Assembly: GCF_014268785.2 (NCBI RefSeq)
Contig: NZ_JABWRD020000001.1
Span: 571,001-635,000 of the forward strand
DNA: 64,000 nucleotides
Direction: 5' to 3'
Origin: Pseudomonas shirazensis
GTDB taxonomy: Bacteria; Pseudomonadota; Gammaproteobacteria; Pseudomonadales; Pseudomonadaceae
The notes beneath the pieces are model-generated. The model searched no databases. It was not told the DNA's origin and saw only the letters and a program-made list of their open reading frames with translations. The position numbers and the translations under genes were made by a program. The first letter of the stretch is position 1. Each line of letters opens with the position of its first letter. Of the stretch, positions 55,333 to 64,000 are shown one piece after another.

Positions 55333-56487
55333 ATGATCATCACTGCAGTAAACGTCCAGGTATTTTCCTACCCCACCCGACGCGCCGTAGACAGCGCCGG
55401 CCATGCCCATCCGGGCGATGTCACCCAGGCCAAAATGGCCTTGCTGCGGATCAAGACCGAATGCGGCAACGAGGGTTTTGCACTGGGTGCGCCCGAGCTG
55501 ATTCGCCCGTATGTGCTGGATGGCTTCGTGCGCAAAGTGCTGGTCGGCGCCAACGCCTTCGACCGCGAAAAGATCTGGCACGACCTGGCACACTGGCAGC
55601 GCGGCAGTGCCAGCCAGTTGACCGACCGCGCGCTGGCGCTGGTTGAACAGGCGCTGTGGGACTGGGCCGGGCGCAAGCTGAACCTGCCGGTGCACAAGCT
55701 GATCGGTGGGTTTCGCGACAAGGTTCCGGCGTACGGTTCAACCATGTGTGGCGATGAGCTCGAAGGTGGGCTGTCGACCCCGGAAGAGTACGGCCGCTTC
55801 GCCGAAACCCTGGTCAAACGTGGCTACAAGGCAATCAAGCTGCACACCTGGATGCCGCCGGTGTCGTTCGCGCCGAGCGTGAGCATGGATATCAAGGCCT
55901 GCGCCGCGGTGCGTGAGGCGGTTGGCCCGGACATCGCGTTGATGATCGATGGCTACCACTGGTACAGCCGGACCGAAGCACTGACCGTTGGCCGCGCGCT
56001 GGAGAAGCTCGACTTCGCCTGGTTCGAAGAGCCAATGATGGAAGACTCGGCCGAGTCCTATGCCTGGCTGGCGGGCCAGCTGGACATCCCTATCCTTGGC
56101 CCGGAAAGCCTGGGCGGCAAGCACCTGAGCCGCGCCAGCTGGGTCAAGAACGATGTCTGTGACATTCTGCGCGCCGGGGTTGCCGGTGTCGGCGGGATTG
56201 CCCCGTGCCTGAAGGTTGCGCACATGGCCGAAGCGTTTGGCATGGACTGCGAGATCCACGGCAACGGCGCGGCCAACCTGGCGGTGGTCGGTGCCATCAA
56301 GAACTGCAGCTGGTACGAGCGCGGCCTGCTGCACCCGTTCCTTGAGTACGACGACGTCCCGGCCTACCTCAAGCGCCTGGTCGACCCTATGGACCAGGAC
56401 GGCTTCGTGCACTTGTCCGACCTGCCGGGCCTGGGTGAGGAGATCGACTTCGACTACGTCGAGACCAATACGCTGCACAGCTTCTGA
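55333..56487 (+). CDS. gci: D-galactarolactone cycloisomerase (enolase superfamily)
   Basis: 384 residues, mandelate racemase/muconate cycloisomerase fold. Catalytic and metal residues can be read as Lys166/Lys169 (KAIKLHTW), Asp206 (LMIDGYHW), Glu232 (FEEPM), Glu258 (GPES) and His309 (EIHG). KLHTWMPPVSFAPSVSMDIK, CDILRAGV and WYERGLLHPFLEYDD match the Agrobacterium enzyme. It turns galactaro-1,4-lactone, from Udh, into 3-deoxy-2-keto-hexarate. It heads the rightward operon with the ABC importer. Confidence 0.92.
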   Translation: MIITAVNVQVFSYPTRRAVDSAGHAHPGDVTQAKMALLRIKTECGNEGFALGAPELIRPYVLDGFVRKVLVGANAFDREKIWHDLAHWQRGSASQLTDRALALVEQALWDWAGRKLNLPVHKLIGGFRDKVPAYGSTMCGDELEGGLSTPEEYGRFAETLVKRGYKAIKLHTWMPPVSFAPSVSMDIKACAAVREAVGPDIALMIDGYHWYSRTEALTVGRALEKLDFAWFEEPMMEDSAESYAWLAGQLDIPILGPESLGGKHLSRASWVKNDVCDILRAGVAGVGGIAPCLKVAHMAEAFGMDCEIHGNGAANLAVVGAIKNCSWYERGLLHPFLEYDDVPAYLKRLVDPMDQDGFVHLSDLPGLGEEIDFDYVETNTLHSF

Positions 56488-56556
56488 TTCGTGCATGGCG
56501 GCACGCGCCATTGCGTGCCGCCCGAGAGTCCAATAACTATAAAAAGGCTATCTCAC

Positions 56557-58167
56557 ATGAACGTACTTCCCACATTCTGGGCAGGGGTGTTTGCCGCGTC
56601 GCTGGCACTCACCTCGGTCCCTGCAGCGTTTGCCAAGACCCCGGCCGATCAGTTGATCGTCGGCATGAGCATGATCAACCTGCTCTCGCTCGACCCCGCT
56701 GCGGCGACCGGGCTGGATGTCTCCGAGGTCAATGCCAACCTGTACGACATGCTGCTGGTGCAGGATGTCAAACAACCCGACCAGCTGCTGCCGGCCCTGG
56801 CCGAAAGCTGGCAGGTCAGCGCTGACCGCAAAATCCTCACCTTCAACCTGCGCAAGGACGTCAAGTTCCAGTCCGGCAACCCGCTCAGTGCCGAAGACGT
56901 AGCCTGGTCGCTGCAGCGCGTGCTCAAGCTCAACCTGGCCCTGGCGTCGACCTGGAAGGCCTATGGTTTCAATGCCGGCAACGCCGAGCAGTACCTGCGC
57001 GCCAGCGACGAGCATACCTTCGTCCTTGAACTGCCACGCCCGACCGACCCGATGCTGGTGCTCAACACCCTGGCCACTTCGCCCAGCGCCTTCATCCTCG
57101 ACCGCAAAGTGGTGCAGCAGCACCAGAAAGGCAATGACATGGGCGGCGCCTGGCTGACCACTCATGCGGCCGGCAGCGGTCCATTCATTCTCAATGACTG
57201 GCGCGCCAACGATGTGATCCTGATGACCCGCTTTGACGGTTACTGGGGTGGCCCGGCCAAGCTCAAGCGCATCGTCATGCGCAACATGACCGAATCGCAG
57301 TCGCTGCGCTTGATGGTCGAGCGCGGTGATCTGGACCTGGCCAAGGGCATGTCGGCACCGGATATCGAAGCACTGGAAAAGTCCGACAAGGTACGCACCC
57401 AGACCGTCCAGCGCGGCACCCTTTACTACGTGGCGCTGAGCGTCAAGAACAAACCCTATGACGATGCCCGCGTACGCAAGGCGGTGCGCTCGCTGATCGA
57501 CTATCAGGGCATCAACCAGACGGTCATGCCGCACTACGGCCAGCTCAACCAGCGCCCGCTGCCGCTCGGCTTGCCGGCGCGGCTGGATGATCCGGGCTAC
57601 ACCTTGAACGTCGCCGAGGCGAAACAGCTGTTGGCTGACGCGGGTTACCCGAACGGCTTCAAGACCACCATTCGCGTCCTCACCGAGCCGCCGTTCATCA
57701 ATATTGCCTCCAGACTGCAAGCCACCCTGGCCCAGGCCGGCATCCAGGCAACCATCGTCACCGGTACCGGTAACCAGATCTACGGCGCCATGCGTGAGCG
57801 CAGCTTCGACATCCTGGTCGGACGTGGCGGCGGCGGGGCCGAGCGCCATCCGCATTCAAGCCTGCGCACCCTGGTGTACAACCCGGATAACCGCGACGAA
57901 GCCAAACTGAGCAATTTCCAGGGCTGGCGTACGTCGTTCTACAGCCCTGAGTTGAACAGCTTGATCGAGCAAGCCGAAGTCGAACCCGACAAAGCCCGGC
58001 AACAGGCCCAGTACCAGCAGATCCAGGCCACCCTCGACGAGCAGGTGGGGGCGATCCTGCCCGTGTCGCAAATGACCGACACCGTGGTGCTGTACCACGA
58101 TATCCAGGATTACCACGGCCATACCGCGGCCACCACCCGTTACAAGGACGTCTACAAATCGCGTTGA
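56557..58167 (+). CDS. ABC importer substrate-binding protein, family 5 (first copy)
   Basis: 536 residues from ATG 56557. Signal peptide to about residue 26 (VPAAFAKTPAD). The SBP family 5 fold shows LAESWQVSADRKILTFNLRKDVKFQSGNPLSAEDVAWSL in outline and the family start LIVGMSMINLLSLDPA. The family binds peptides, nickel, opines or oligosaccharides. In this locus galacturonate oligomers are the likely ligand (inference). It lies 69 bp after gci. Its leader ATAACTATAAAAAGG is repeated before the second copy. Confidence 0.85.
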   Translation: MNVLPTFWAGVFAASLALTSVPAAFAKTPADQLIVGMSMINLLSLDPAAATGLDVSEVNANLYDMLLVQDVKQPDQLLPALAESWQVSADRKILTFNLRKDVKFQSGNPLSAEDVAWSLQRVLKLNLALASTWKAYGFNAGNAEQYLRASDEHTFVLELPRPTDPMLVLNTLATSPSAFILDRKVVQQHQKGNDMGGAWLTTHAAGSGPFILNDWRANDVILMTRFDGYWGGPAKLKRIVMRNMTESQSLRLMVERGDLDLAKGMSAPDIEALEKSDKVRTQTVQRGTLYYVALSVKNKPYDDARVRKAVRSLIDYQGINQTVMPHYGQLNQRPLPLGLPARLDDPGYTLNVAEAKQLLADAGYPNGFKTTIRVLTEPPFINIASRLQATLAQAGIQATIVTGTGNQIYGAMRERSFDILVGRGGGGAERHPHSSLRTLVYNPDNRDEAKLSNFQGWRTSFYSPELNSLIEQAEVEPDKARQQAQYQQIQATLDEQVGAILPVSQMTDTVVLYHDIQDYHGHTAATTRYKDVYKSR

Positions 58168-58232
58168 GTCGAGCCGGGGCGCACTGCCCCAGGCCGGTCG
58201 GTGATTGGTAAACGCTTTTTCAGGAGCCTGTT

Positions 58233-59270
58233 ATGTTTGTTTCGACTGCCTCTGTGCTGGGCGCGCGCGCGTCCGGTACTGCCCGCCGGGCGAGTACGGT
58301 GCTGGTGACCCTGCTCGGTTTGCTGGCGCTGACCTTCTTCATTGGTCGGGTAATGCCGCTGGACCCGGTGCTGGCCGTGGTCGGTCCAGACGCCGACAGC
58401 TCCACCTATGACCAGGTCTATCGGGCGATGGGTCTGGATCAGCCGATCTGGACCCAGTTCGGCATGTACCTCAACGACCTCCTGCACGGTGATTTCGGCA
58501 ACGCCCTGCTGACCGGTCACCCGGTACTGGAAGACATCAAACGGGTGTTCCCGGCGACCATCGAGCTGGCCACTCTTGCGATCCTGTTCGGTATCCTCAT
58601 CGGCCTGCCGCTGGGCGTTGTCGCGGCCAGCAATCAGGGGCGTATGGGCGATCACCTGGCGCGGGTAATCACTCTGTTCGGTTACTCCACGCCGATCTTC
58701 TGGGTCGGCATGATGGGCCTGCTGGTGTTCTACGCCTGGCTCGGCTGGGCTGGCGGGGCAGGGCGGATCGATCTTGCCTACGACGGCATGGTGCCGGACG
58801 TCACCGGCCTGCTGCTGATCGACACTGCCCTGGCCCGCGACTGGGAAGCCTTCACCAGCGCGCTGCGGCATATCGTCCTGCCGGCGCTGATCCTTGGCCT
58901 CAACTCGGTGGCCTACATCAGCCGCATGACCCGCAGCTTCATGCTCGAACAGCTGTCTCAGGAGTACATCATCACCGCCCGGGTCAAGGGCCTGTCGCGC
59001 CGTCAGGTGGTCTGGGGCCATGCCTTTCGCAACATCCTCGTGCAGTTGCTGACCGTGGTCGCACTGGCCTACGGCTCATTGCTCGAAGGCGCGGTGCTGA
59101 TCGAGACGGTGTTTGCCTGGCCGGGCTTCGGCCAGTACCTGACCAGCAGCCTGATGCTCGGCGACATGAATGCGGTGATGGGCTGTGTGCTCGTGATCGG
59201 CTTGATCTTCGTTGCCCTCAACCTGATCAGCGACGCGCTGTACAAGGTGTTCGATCCAAGGACCCGCTAA
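58233..59270 (+). CDS. ABC importer permease (DppB type)
   Basis: 345 residues with about six spans. The first is near 25-50 (VLVTLLGLLALTFFIGRVMPLDPVLAVVG). The EAA loop towards the ATPase reads SQEYIITARVKGLSRRQVVWGHAFRNIL, and the DppB-type ending ETVFAWPGFGQYLTSSLMLGD is present. It forms the channel with the DppC-type permease encoded after the second binding protein. Confidence 0.9.
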   Translation: MFVSTASVLGARASGTARRASTVLVTLLGLLALTFFIGRVMPLDPVLAVVGPDADSSTYDQVYRAMGLDQPIWTQFGMYLNDLLHGDFGNALLTGHPVLEDIKRVFPATIELATLAILFGILIGLPLGVVAASNQGRMGDHLARVITLFGYSTPIFWVGMMGLLVFYAWLGWAGGAGRIDLAYDGMVPDVTGLLLIDTALARDWEAFTSALRHIVLPALILGLNSVAYISRMTRSFMLEQLSQEYIITARVKGLSRRQVVWGHAFRNILVQLLTVVALAYGSLLEGAVLIETVFAWPGFGQYLTSSLMLGDMNAVMGCVLVIGLIFVALNLISDALYKVFDPRTR

Positions 59271-59315
59271 GCCTGCGCGGCAAGCGCGAACCCATAACTA
59301 TAAAAAGGATGCCCC

Positions 59316-60926
59316 ATGAATATTGTATTTCCGACCCTGCGCAACGGCCTGTTCGGCGCGATCCTGGCGCTGAGCCCGATGCTGGCAGCCCAGGCAAAAA
59401 CCCCTGCCGACCAGTTGATCGTCGGCATGAGCATGGTCAACCTGTTCTCCATCGACCCGGCCAACGCGCCTGGCCTGGACGCTTCCGGGATCAACGCCAA
59501 CCTCTACGACACCCTGGTCAAGCGCGACAACGGCAACCCCGAGCGGCACGTGCCGCAACTGGCTGAAAGCTGGACGGTGAGTGAAGACGGCAAGCAGATC
59601 ACCTTCAAGCTGCGCAGCGACGTCAAGTTCCACTCCGGTAACCCGCTGACCGCTGAAGACGTGGCCTGGTCGCTGTATCGGGTGATGAAGCTCAACTTCG
59701 GCCTGGCCACCACCTGGAAGGCCTACGGCTACAACCTCGACAACATTCAGGCGTCTATCCGCGCCACCGACGCGCACACGCTGGTGATCGATCTGCCGCA
59801 GCCGACCGATCCTTTGCTGGTGATCGACTCGCTGGCGATTTCGCCCAGCGCGGTCGTCGTAGACCGCAAGCAGGCCCTGCAACACGAGAAAAACGGCGAC
59901 CTCGGTGCTGCCTGGCTGGTCACCAACGAAGCCGGCAGCGGCCCGTTCACATTGAGCAAATGGAGCGCCAATGACAGCCTGGTGATGACCCGCTTCGACG
60001 GCTACTGGGCCGGGCCGGCGAAGATGAAGCGCGTACTGGTGCGGCACATGACCGAATCGCAGTCGCTGCGCCTGATGCTCGAGCGCGGCGACCTCGACCT
60101 GGCCTACGGCATGGCTGCGCCGGATATCAAGGCAATCGAGCGCTCGGACGCGTTGCAGGTCCAGGCGCTGCAGCGCGGCACCATGTACTACGTGGCGATG
60201 AGCATGAAACAGCCCGAGTTCGCCAAGCAGCAAGTACGCGAAGCGGTGCGCAACCTGATCGACTACCAAGGCATCGACCAGCAGGTGATGCCGCACTACG
60301 GCACCCTCAACCAGCAACCGATGCAGCTGGGTCTGGCTGCCCGCCTGCCTGATCCTGGCTACACCATGGACGTCGCCAAGGCCAAGGCGCTGCTCGCCGA
60401 AGCGGGCTACCCGAACGGCTTCAATACGACCATTCGGACCTTGTCCGAGCCGCCGTTCATCGACATTGCCGCACGTATGCAAGCGACCCTGGCCGAGGGC
60501 GGGATCAAGGCCACCATCGTCACCGGCACCGGCAACCAGGTGTACGGCGCCATGCGCGCGCGCAACTTCGAGATGATCGTCGCGCGCGGTGCCGAGCGTT
60601 ACCCGCACCCGTACTTCAGCCTGCGCACCTTTGTCTACAACCCCGACAACAGTGACGCCGCCGGCCTGCCTAACTTCCAGGGCTGGCGCGCATCGTTCTT
60701 CAACCAGCAGCTCAACGAGCTGATCGATCGAGCCGGGGTCGAGCGCGACGCCGACCAGCGTCTCAAGCTCTACCACCAGGCGCAGACCCTGTACGACAAG
60801 CAGGTCGGGCCGATCATGATGATCTCGCAGATGACCGACACCGCGGTCAGCGCGGCCGACGTCAAGGGCTTCACCGGCGACGACGCCGAGGCGACCCGTT
60901 ACCTGGGCGTCTACAAGCAACGCTGA
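59316..60926 (+). CDS. ABC importer substrate-binding protein, family 5 (second copy)
   Basis: 536 residues, the same length as the first copy. It is closely similar throughout (KTPADQLIVGMSM, VAWSL-RV-KLN, ATTWKAYGYN, TESQSLRLMLERGDLDLA). Signal peptide to about residue 26 (MLAAQAKTP). Differences cluster in ligand-facing loops, for example RDNGNPERHV against QDVKQPDQLL. The copies sit on either side of the DppB-type permease, so a duplication of the binding-protein gene with its leader is likely. Confidence 0.88.
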   Translation: MNIVFPTLRNGLFGAILALSPMLAAQAKTPADQLIVGMSMVNLFSIDPANAPGLDASGINANLYDTLVKRDNGNPERHVPQLAESWTVSEDGKQITFKLRSDVKFHSGNPLTAEDVAWSLYRVMKLNFGLATTWKAYGYNLDNIQASIRATDAHTLVIDLPQPTDPLLVIDSLAISPSAVVVDRKQALQHEKNGDLGAAWLVTNEAGSGPFTLSKWSANDSLVMTRFDGYWAGPAKMKRVLVRHMTESQSLRLMLERGDLDLAYGMAAPDIKAIERSDALQVQALQRGTMYYVAMSMKQPEFAKQQVREAVRNLIDYQGIDQQVMPHYGTLNQQPMQLGLAARLPDPGYTMDVAKAKALLAEAGYPNGFNTTIRTLSEPPFIDIAARMQATLAEGGIKATIVTGTGNQVYGAMRARNFEMIVARGAERYPHPYFSLRTFVYNPDNSDAAGLPNFQGWRASFFNQQLNELIDRAGVERDADQRLKLYHQAQTLYDKQVGPIMMISQMTDTAVSAADVKGFTGDDAEATRYLGVYKQR

Positions 60927-60981
60927 ACCCCGCCGGGACGCCTGCGGGCGTCCTGCCGGGCCATGATTGCACCGAGAGAGC

Positions 60982-61905
60982 ATGCCGATGATAGCCAACA
61001 TCTCTACCACTGAAACCGCTGCCAAACGGCAGGCCGACAACACCCCGGCGTCCAGCCTCGACGCCCTCTACAAAAGCAGCCTGCGCGTGCTGCGCCACCT
61101 GCTGCGCAACCCGATGACCCTGGCTGGCCTGATGGTCGCGCTGCTGCTGGTCGTAGTAGCTGCGTTCGCACCGTGGATCGCCACCCACGACCCGGTCGTG
61201 CAAAACCTTGCCAATGCCCTGCAGGCACCGGGTGCCGCGCACTGGTTCGGCACTGACGAGTACGGCCGCGACATCTTCAGCCGGCTGGTCTATGGCGCCC
61301 GAATCACCCTCTACATCATTGCCCTGGTGACCATCATCGTCGGCCCGATCGGGTTGTTCATCGGCACCGTCTCCGGCTACTTCGGCGGTATCGTCGATAC
61401 GGTGTTCATGCGTATCACCGACATCTTCATCTCGTTCCCCAGCCTGGTTCTGGCGCTGGCGTTCATTGCGGCCCTTGGCCCTGGCCTGGAGCATGCGGTG
61501 GTGGCGATCGCCCTGACGTCGTGGCCGCCAATCGCGCGTTTGGCGCGGGCTGAAACCCTGTCGCTGCGCAAGGCTGACTTTGTTGTTGCCGTCGAGCTGC
61601 AGGGCGCGTCATCGACGCGGATCATCCTCCGGCACATCGTGCCGATGTGCATGTCGTCGGTGATCATCCGCCTGACCATGAACATGGCCGGGATCATCCT
61701 CACCGCCGCAGCGCTGGGCTTTCTGGGCCTCGGCGCGCAGGCGCCGCTACCGGAGTGGGGCGCGATGATTTCGACCGGGCGCCGCTACATGCTCGAGTGC
61801 TGGTGGCTGGTAGCCGTACCGGGCGCCGCGATCATGCTGGTGAGCCTGGCGTTCAACCTGTTGGGCGATGGCCTGCGGGACATTCTCGACCCGCGTAGCG
61901 AGTAA
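60982..61905 (+). CDS. ABC importer permease (DppC type)
   Basis: 307 residues from ATG 60982 (GAGAG just upstream); ATG 60988 is also possible. Six spans. The N-terminal cytoplasmic part has LLRNPMTLAGLMVALLLVVVAAFAPWIATHDP in outline. The DppC signature HWFGTDEYGRDIFSRLVYGARITL and the EAA loop VVAVELQGASSTRIILRHIVP are present. It pairs with the DppB-type permease. It is followed after 11 bp by the ATPase gene. Confidence 0.9.
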   Translation: MPMIANISTTETAAKRQADNTPASSLDALYKSSLRVLRHLLRNPMTLAGLMVALLLVVVAAFAPWIATHDPVVQNLANALQAPGAAHWFGTDEYGRDIFSRLVYGARITLYIIALVTIIVGPIGLFIGTVSGYFGGIVDTVFMRITDIFISFPSLVLALAFIAALGPGLEHAVVAIALTSWPPIARLARAETLSLRKADFVVAVELQGASSTRIILRHIVPMCMSSVIIRLTMNMAGIILTAAALGFLGLGAQAPLPEWGAMISTGRRYMLECWWLVAVPGAAIMLVSLAFNLLGDGLRDILDPRSE

Positions 61906-61916
61906 CTGGAGGCTTT

Positions 61917-62756
61917 ATGTCGACGCTCAAACTCAATGTCGATTCGCTCAATGTGCGCTTCGTCAATGGCAAGAAAGAAATGCACGCGGTGCGCGATGTG
62001 TCGTTCACCCTGGGCCGCGAGAAGCTGGCGATTGTTGGTGAGTCCGGCTCGGGCAAGTCCACGGTTGGCCGCAGCCTGCTCAAGCTGCACCCAGGCAGCA
62101 CCCAGATCACCGCCAAGGCCCTGCAGTTCGGCGATGTCGACCTGCTCAGCGCCAGTGAAAAGGCCATGCAGAAGATCCGTGGTCAGCGCATTTCGATGAT
62201 CATGCAAGACCCCAAATACTCGCTCAATCCGGTGGTCAAGGTCGGCGAGCAGATCGCCGAAGCCTACCTGGCGCACCACAAGGCCAGCCGCAGCGAGGCC
62301 CGTGAGCGGGTCATGCTGATGCTCGAAAAAGTCCATATCCGTGACCCCAAGCGCGTCTACAACCTGTACCCGCACGAAGTCAGCGGCGGCATGGGCCAGC
62401 GCATCATGATCGCCATGATGGTGATCACCAACCCGGAAGTGATCATCGCCGACGAGCCGACCTCGGCGCTGGACGTCTCGGTACGCCAGCAGGTGCTCAG
62501 CGTGCTTGAAGAGCTGGTGGTCGAGCAACAGATGGGCCTGATTTTCGTCAGTCACGACCTCAACCTGGTGCGCAACTACTGCGATCGGGTGCTGGTGATG
62601 TACGCCGGGCGGGTGGTCGAGTCACTTGCCGCGTGTGACCTGCAGTACGCCGAACACCCTTATACCCGTGGCCTGCTGGCAGCCTTGCCGAGCATGGACA
62701 ACCGTCGCCCACGCTTGCCGGTACTGCAACGCGACCCGCTCTGGCTCACCTGCTGA
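61917..62756 (+). CDS. ABC importer ATPase (DppD type)
   Basis: 279 residues. Walker A GESGSGKST (about 42-50), Q-loop MIMQDPKYSLNP, signature VSGGMGQR (slightly off LSGGQ, common in DppD), Walker B VIIADEPTSALD and H-loop FVSHDLNLV. It ends HPYTRGLLAALPSMDN without the long Cys-containing tail that most DppD proteins use to bind an iron-sulfur cluster. It works as a heterodimer with the DppF-type protein. Confidence 0.92.
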   Translation: MSTLKLNVDSLNVRFVNGKKEMHAVRDVSFTLGREKLAIVGESGSGKSTVGRSLLKLHPGSTQITAKALQFGDVDLLSASEKAMQKIRGQRISMIMQDPKYSLNPVVKVGEQIAEAYLAHHKASRSEARERVMLMLEKVHIRDPKRVYNLYPHEVSGGMGQRIMIAMMVITNPEVIIADEPTSALDVSVRQQVLSVLEELVVEQQMGLIFVSHDLNLVRNYCDRVLVMYAGRVVESLAACDLQYAEHPYTRGLLAALPSMDNRRPRLPVLQRDPLWLTC

Positions 62757-62767
62757 GGTAACTGCCC

Positions 62768-63544
62768 ATGTCCATGATCCAAGCACACGCATTGAACCTC
62801 AGCTTTGGCGTCGGCGCTGCCGTCAACCAGGTGCTGCATGACGTCAACCTGACCGTCGAGGACGGCCAGTCGTTCGGCCTGGTCGGCGAGTCCGGCTCCG
62901 GCAAGACCACCGTGCTGCGCTGCCTGGCCGGGCAGTACCGGCACTGGAGCGGGGCGCTGAGCATTGCCGGTGTGCCCTTGCAGCAGAAGATCCCCAAGGA
63001 ACACTTTCGCAAGGTCCAGATGGTGTTCCAGGACCCGTACGGTTCGCTGCACCCGCGCCACACCATCGATACCGCGCTGCGCGAACCGCTGACCATTCAT
63101 GGCATCGGCGAGCGTGATGATCGCATCAACGACATCCTGCTCAAGGTCGGCCTCAACGACAGCTTTCGCTATCGCTATCCGCATCAGTTATCGGGTGGCC
63201 AGCGGCAGCGCGTGGCGATTGCCCGCGCGCTGATTCTGCAGCCGCGGGTACTGTTGCTGGATGAGCCGACCTCGGCGCTGGACGTCTCGGTGCAGGCCGA
63301 GATTCTCAACTTGCTGGCCGACCTGCGCCAGCGCGAGAAACTCACCTACCTGATGGTCACCCACGACCTCGGTGTGGTCAGCCACCTGTGCGACAAGGTC
63401 GCGGTGATGCAACAAGGGCGCATCGTCGAGCGCCTCGACAGCCAGGCCCTGAGCCAGGACCTAGCCAACCATGAGTACACCCGCATGCTGGTCCAGGCCA
63501 GCCGCGATTTCAGTGCTGAGTCAGCTCGCCCTGCAGTTGCCTGA
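62768..63544 (+). CDS. ABC importer ATPase (DppF type)
   Basis: 258 residues. Walker A GESGSGKTT (about 40-48), Q-loop VFQDPYGSLHPRHT, signature LSGGQRQR, Walker B VLLLDEPTSALD and H-loop VTHDLGVV. It is the last gene of the importer set, 11 bp after its partner. A REP pair follows, which probably marks the end of the operon. Confidence 0.92.
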   Translation: MSMIQAHALNLSFGVGAAVNQVLHDVNLTVEDGQSFGLVGESGSGKTTVLRCLAGQYRHWSGALSIAGVPLQQKIPKEHFRKVQMVFQDPYGSLHPRHTIDTALREPLTIHGIGERDDRINDILLKVGLNDSFRYRYPHQLSGGQRQRVAIARALILQPRVLLLDEPTSALDVSVQAEILNLLADLRQREKLTYLMVTHDLGVVSHLCDKVAVMQQGRIVERLDSQALSQDLANHEYTRMLVQASRDFSAESARPAVA

Positions 63545-63551
63545 AATCTTT

Positions 63552-63652
63552 GGGGCCGCCTTACGGCCCTTTGCGGGTGAACCCGCTCCCACAAGGACTG
63601 CGGTGAACCCTGTAGGAGCGGGTTCACCCGCGAAGGGCTGCGAAGCAGCCCG
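63552..63652. repeat. REP-type inverted repeat pair (BIME-like)
   Basis: The right unit begins TGTAGGAGCGGGTTCACCCG (63611) and ends GGGCTGCGAAGCAGCCC. The left unit is its inverted relative, with GGGCCGCCTTACGGCCC (63553-63569) and GCGGGTGAACCCGC. Each unit folds on itself, and the two can pair. The element separates the ABC operon from the polygalacturonase gene. Confidence 0.85.
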
Positions 63653-63690
63653 AAAAATCTTGAATACGAAAAAACAAGGAAGATAAAAAC

Positions 63691-64000
63691 ATGCCGTATG
63701 CAAGCGCCGCTTCTTCAAGAAAATTCTCCATTGCCCAATCGACCCTGGCCGCACTGAGCCTGGGCTGCAGCCTGCCGCTATGGGCACTGGAAGCGCCGAG
63801 CAAGGTCCAGGTGCCGACCCTGGCCTACGACGACCAGCAGATCATTCTGGTCTGGGAAAAGCCCGCTGGTCATGCCGACATCAGCGATTACCACGTCTAC
63901 GCCAATGGTCAGTTGCTCGGCAGCAGCAACGCCAACAACGACCAGGTATCGCCCGCCAAACCCTACATCGACCGCTTCTACCAGCAGGACACGCGCAACT
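63691..64000 (+). CDS. pehX: Exo-polygalacturonase, N-terminal part (runs off window)
   Basis: About 103 codons from ATG 63691, with AAGGA upstream. A signal peptide (SLGCSLPLWALEAPS) is followed by the N-terminal fibronectin-type-III-like domain characteristic of PehX exo-poly-alpha-D-galacturonosidases (KVQVPTLAYDDQQIILVWEK, then DYHVYANGQLLGSS and SPAKPYIDRFYQQDT). The GH28 catalytic domain would lie beyond the edge. The enzyme releases digalacturonate from pectate, feeding the porin, importer, Udh and Gci encoded before it. Confidence 0.72.
   Translation, partial: MPYASAASSRKFSIAQSTLAALSLGCSLPLWALEAPSKVQVPTLAYDDQQIILVWEKPAGHADISDYHVYANGQLLGSSNANNDQVSPAKPYIDRFYQQDTRN

Noticed and set aside
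63552..63652. CRISPR-like repeat array
   Set aside because: Only two inverted units without regular spacers; the sequence is the common Pseudomonas REP pattern.

Overview
The window looks like a chromosome segment of a Pseudomonas, most likely of the P. putida group. The support is the high-GC coding style, the P. putida-type nicotinate (nic) cluster in its usual order, OprD-type porins, FecI/FecR/TonB-receptor cassettes, and REP-type inverted repeat pairs between genes. No rRNA, tRNA, integrase, transposase, prophage or CRISPR array was seen. The species call is inference.

Layout. (1) 1-7.6 kb: two iron-uptake signalling cassettes (ECF sigma, FecR anti-sigma, TonB-dependent receptor) arranged back to back around a control region with two Fur-like boxes. 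(2) 7.7-9.7 kb: a scar of a chemotaxis-receptor gene, then an MFS exporter divergent from its probable TetR repressor, with twin palindromes between them. (3) 9.7-11.9 kb: the folate-independent methionine synthase pair mesX-mesD behind a MetR-type box. (4) 12-14.8 kb: fasciclin protein, ECF sigma and RskA-type anti-sigma, and, divergently, a cysteine hydrolase preceded by a threonine-rich leader peptide and a terminator that can be drawn as a classical attenuator. (5) 14.8-17.1 kb: lysA and divergent lysR. (6) 17-22 kb: a tripartite DHA2-type efflux operon with an AraC regulator. (7) 22-26.3 kb: small housekeeping and accessory genes. (8) 26.4-32.9 kb: an RND pump with a TetR repressor and a divergent outer-membrane factor, linked by two copies of one operator. 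(9) 33-38.3 kb: an alcohol dehydrogenase, MFS and aldehyde dehydrogenase operon with a divergent LysR regulator. (10) 38.3-39.5 kb: an XRE regulator and a small membrane protein.

(11) 39.6-52.7 kb: the complete aerobic nicotinate pathway. NicP and NicT bring nicotinate in, NicAB hydroxylates it to 6-hydroxynicotinate, NicC makes 2,5-dihydroxypyridine, NicX opens the ring to N-formylmaleamate, NicD deformylates, NicF deamidates, and NicE isomerises maleate to fumarate. NicR (MarR) and NicS (TetR) are the regulators. The nicC and nicX promoters carry the same 12-bp operator at the same position, and nicA has a separate palindrome.

(12) 53.3 kb to the right edge: a pectin/galacturonate locus. 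It holds the start of a secreted exo-polygalacturonase, an oligogalacturonate-type porin, a six-gene peptide-family ABC importer with two paralogous binding proteins, uronate dehydrogenase and galactarolactone cycloisomerase. The porin and cycloisomerase genes are divergent around three GntR-type boxes, and no GntR gene lies in the window.

The observations I rate highest are the threonine-rich attenuator in front of a cysteine hydrolase (14.1 kb), the mesX-mesD pair with a MetR box, and the pectin locus with its duplicated binding protein.
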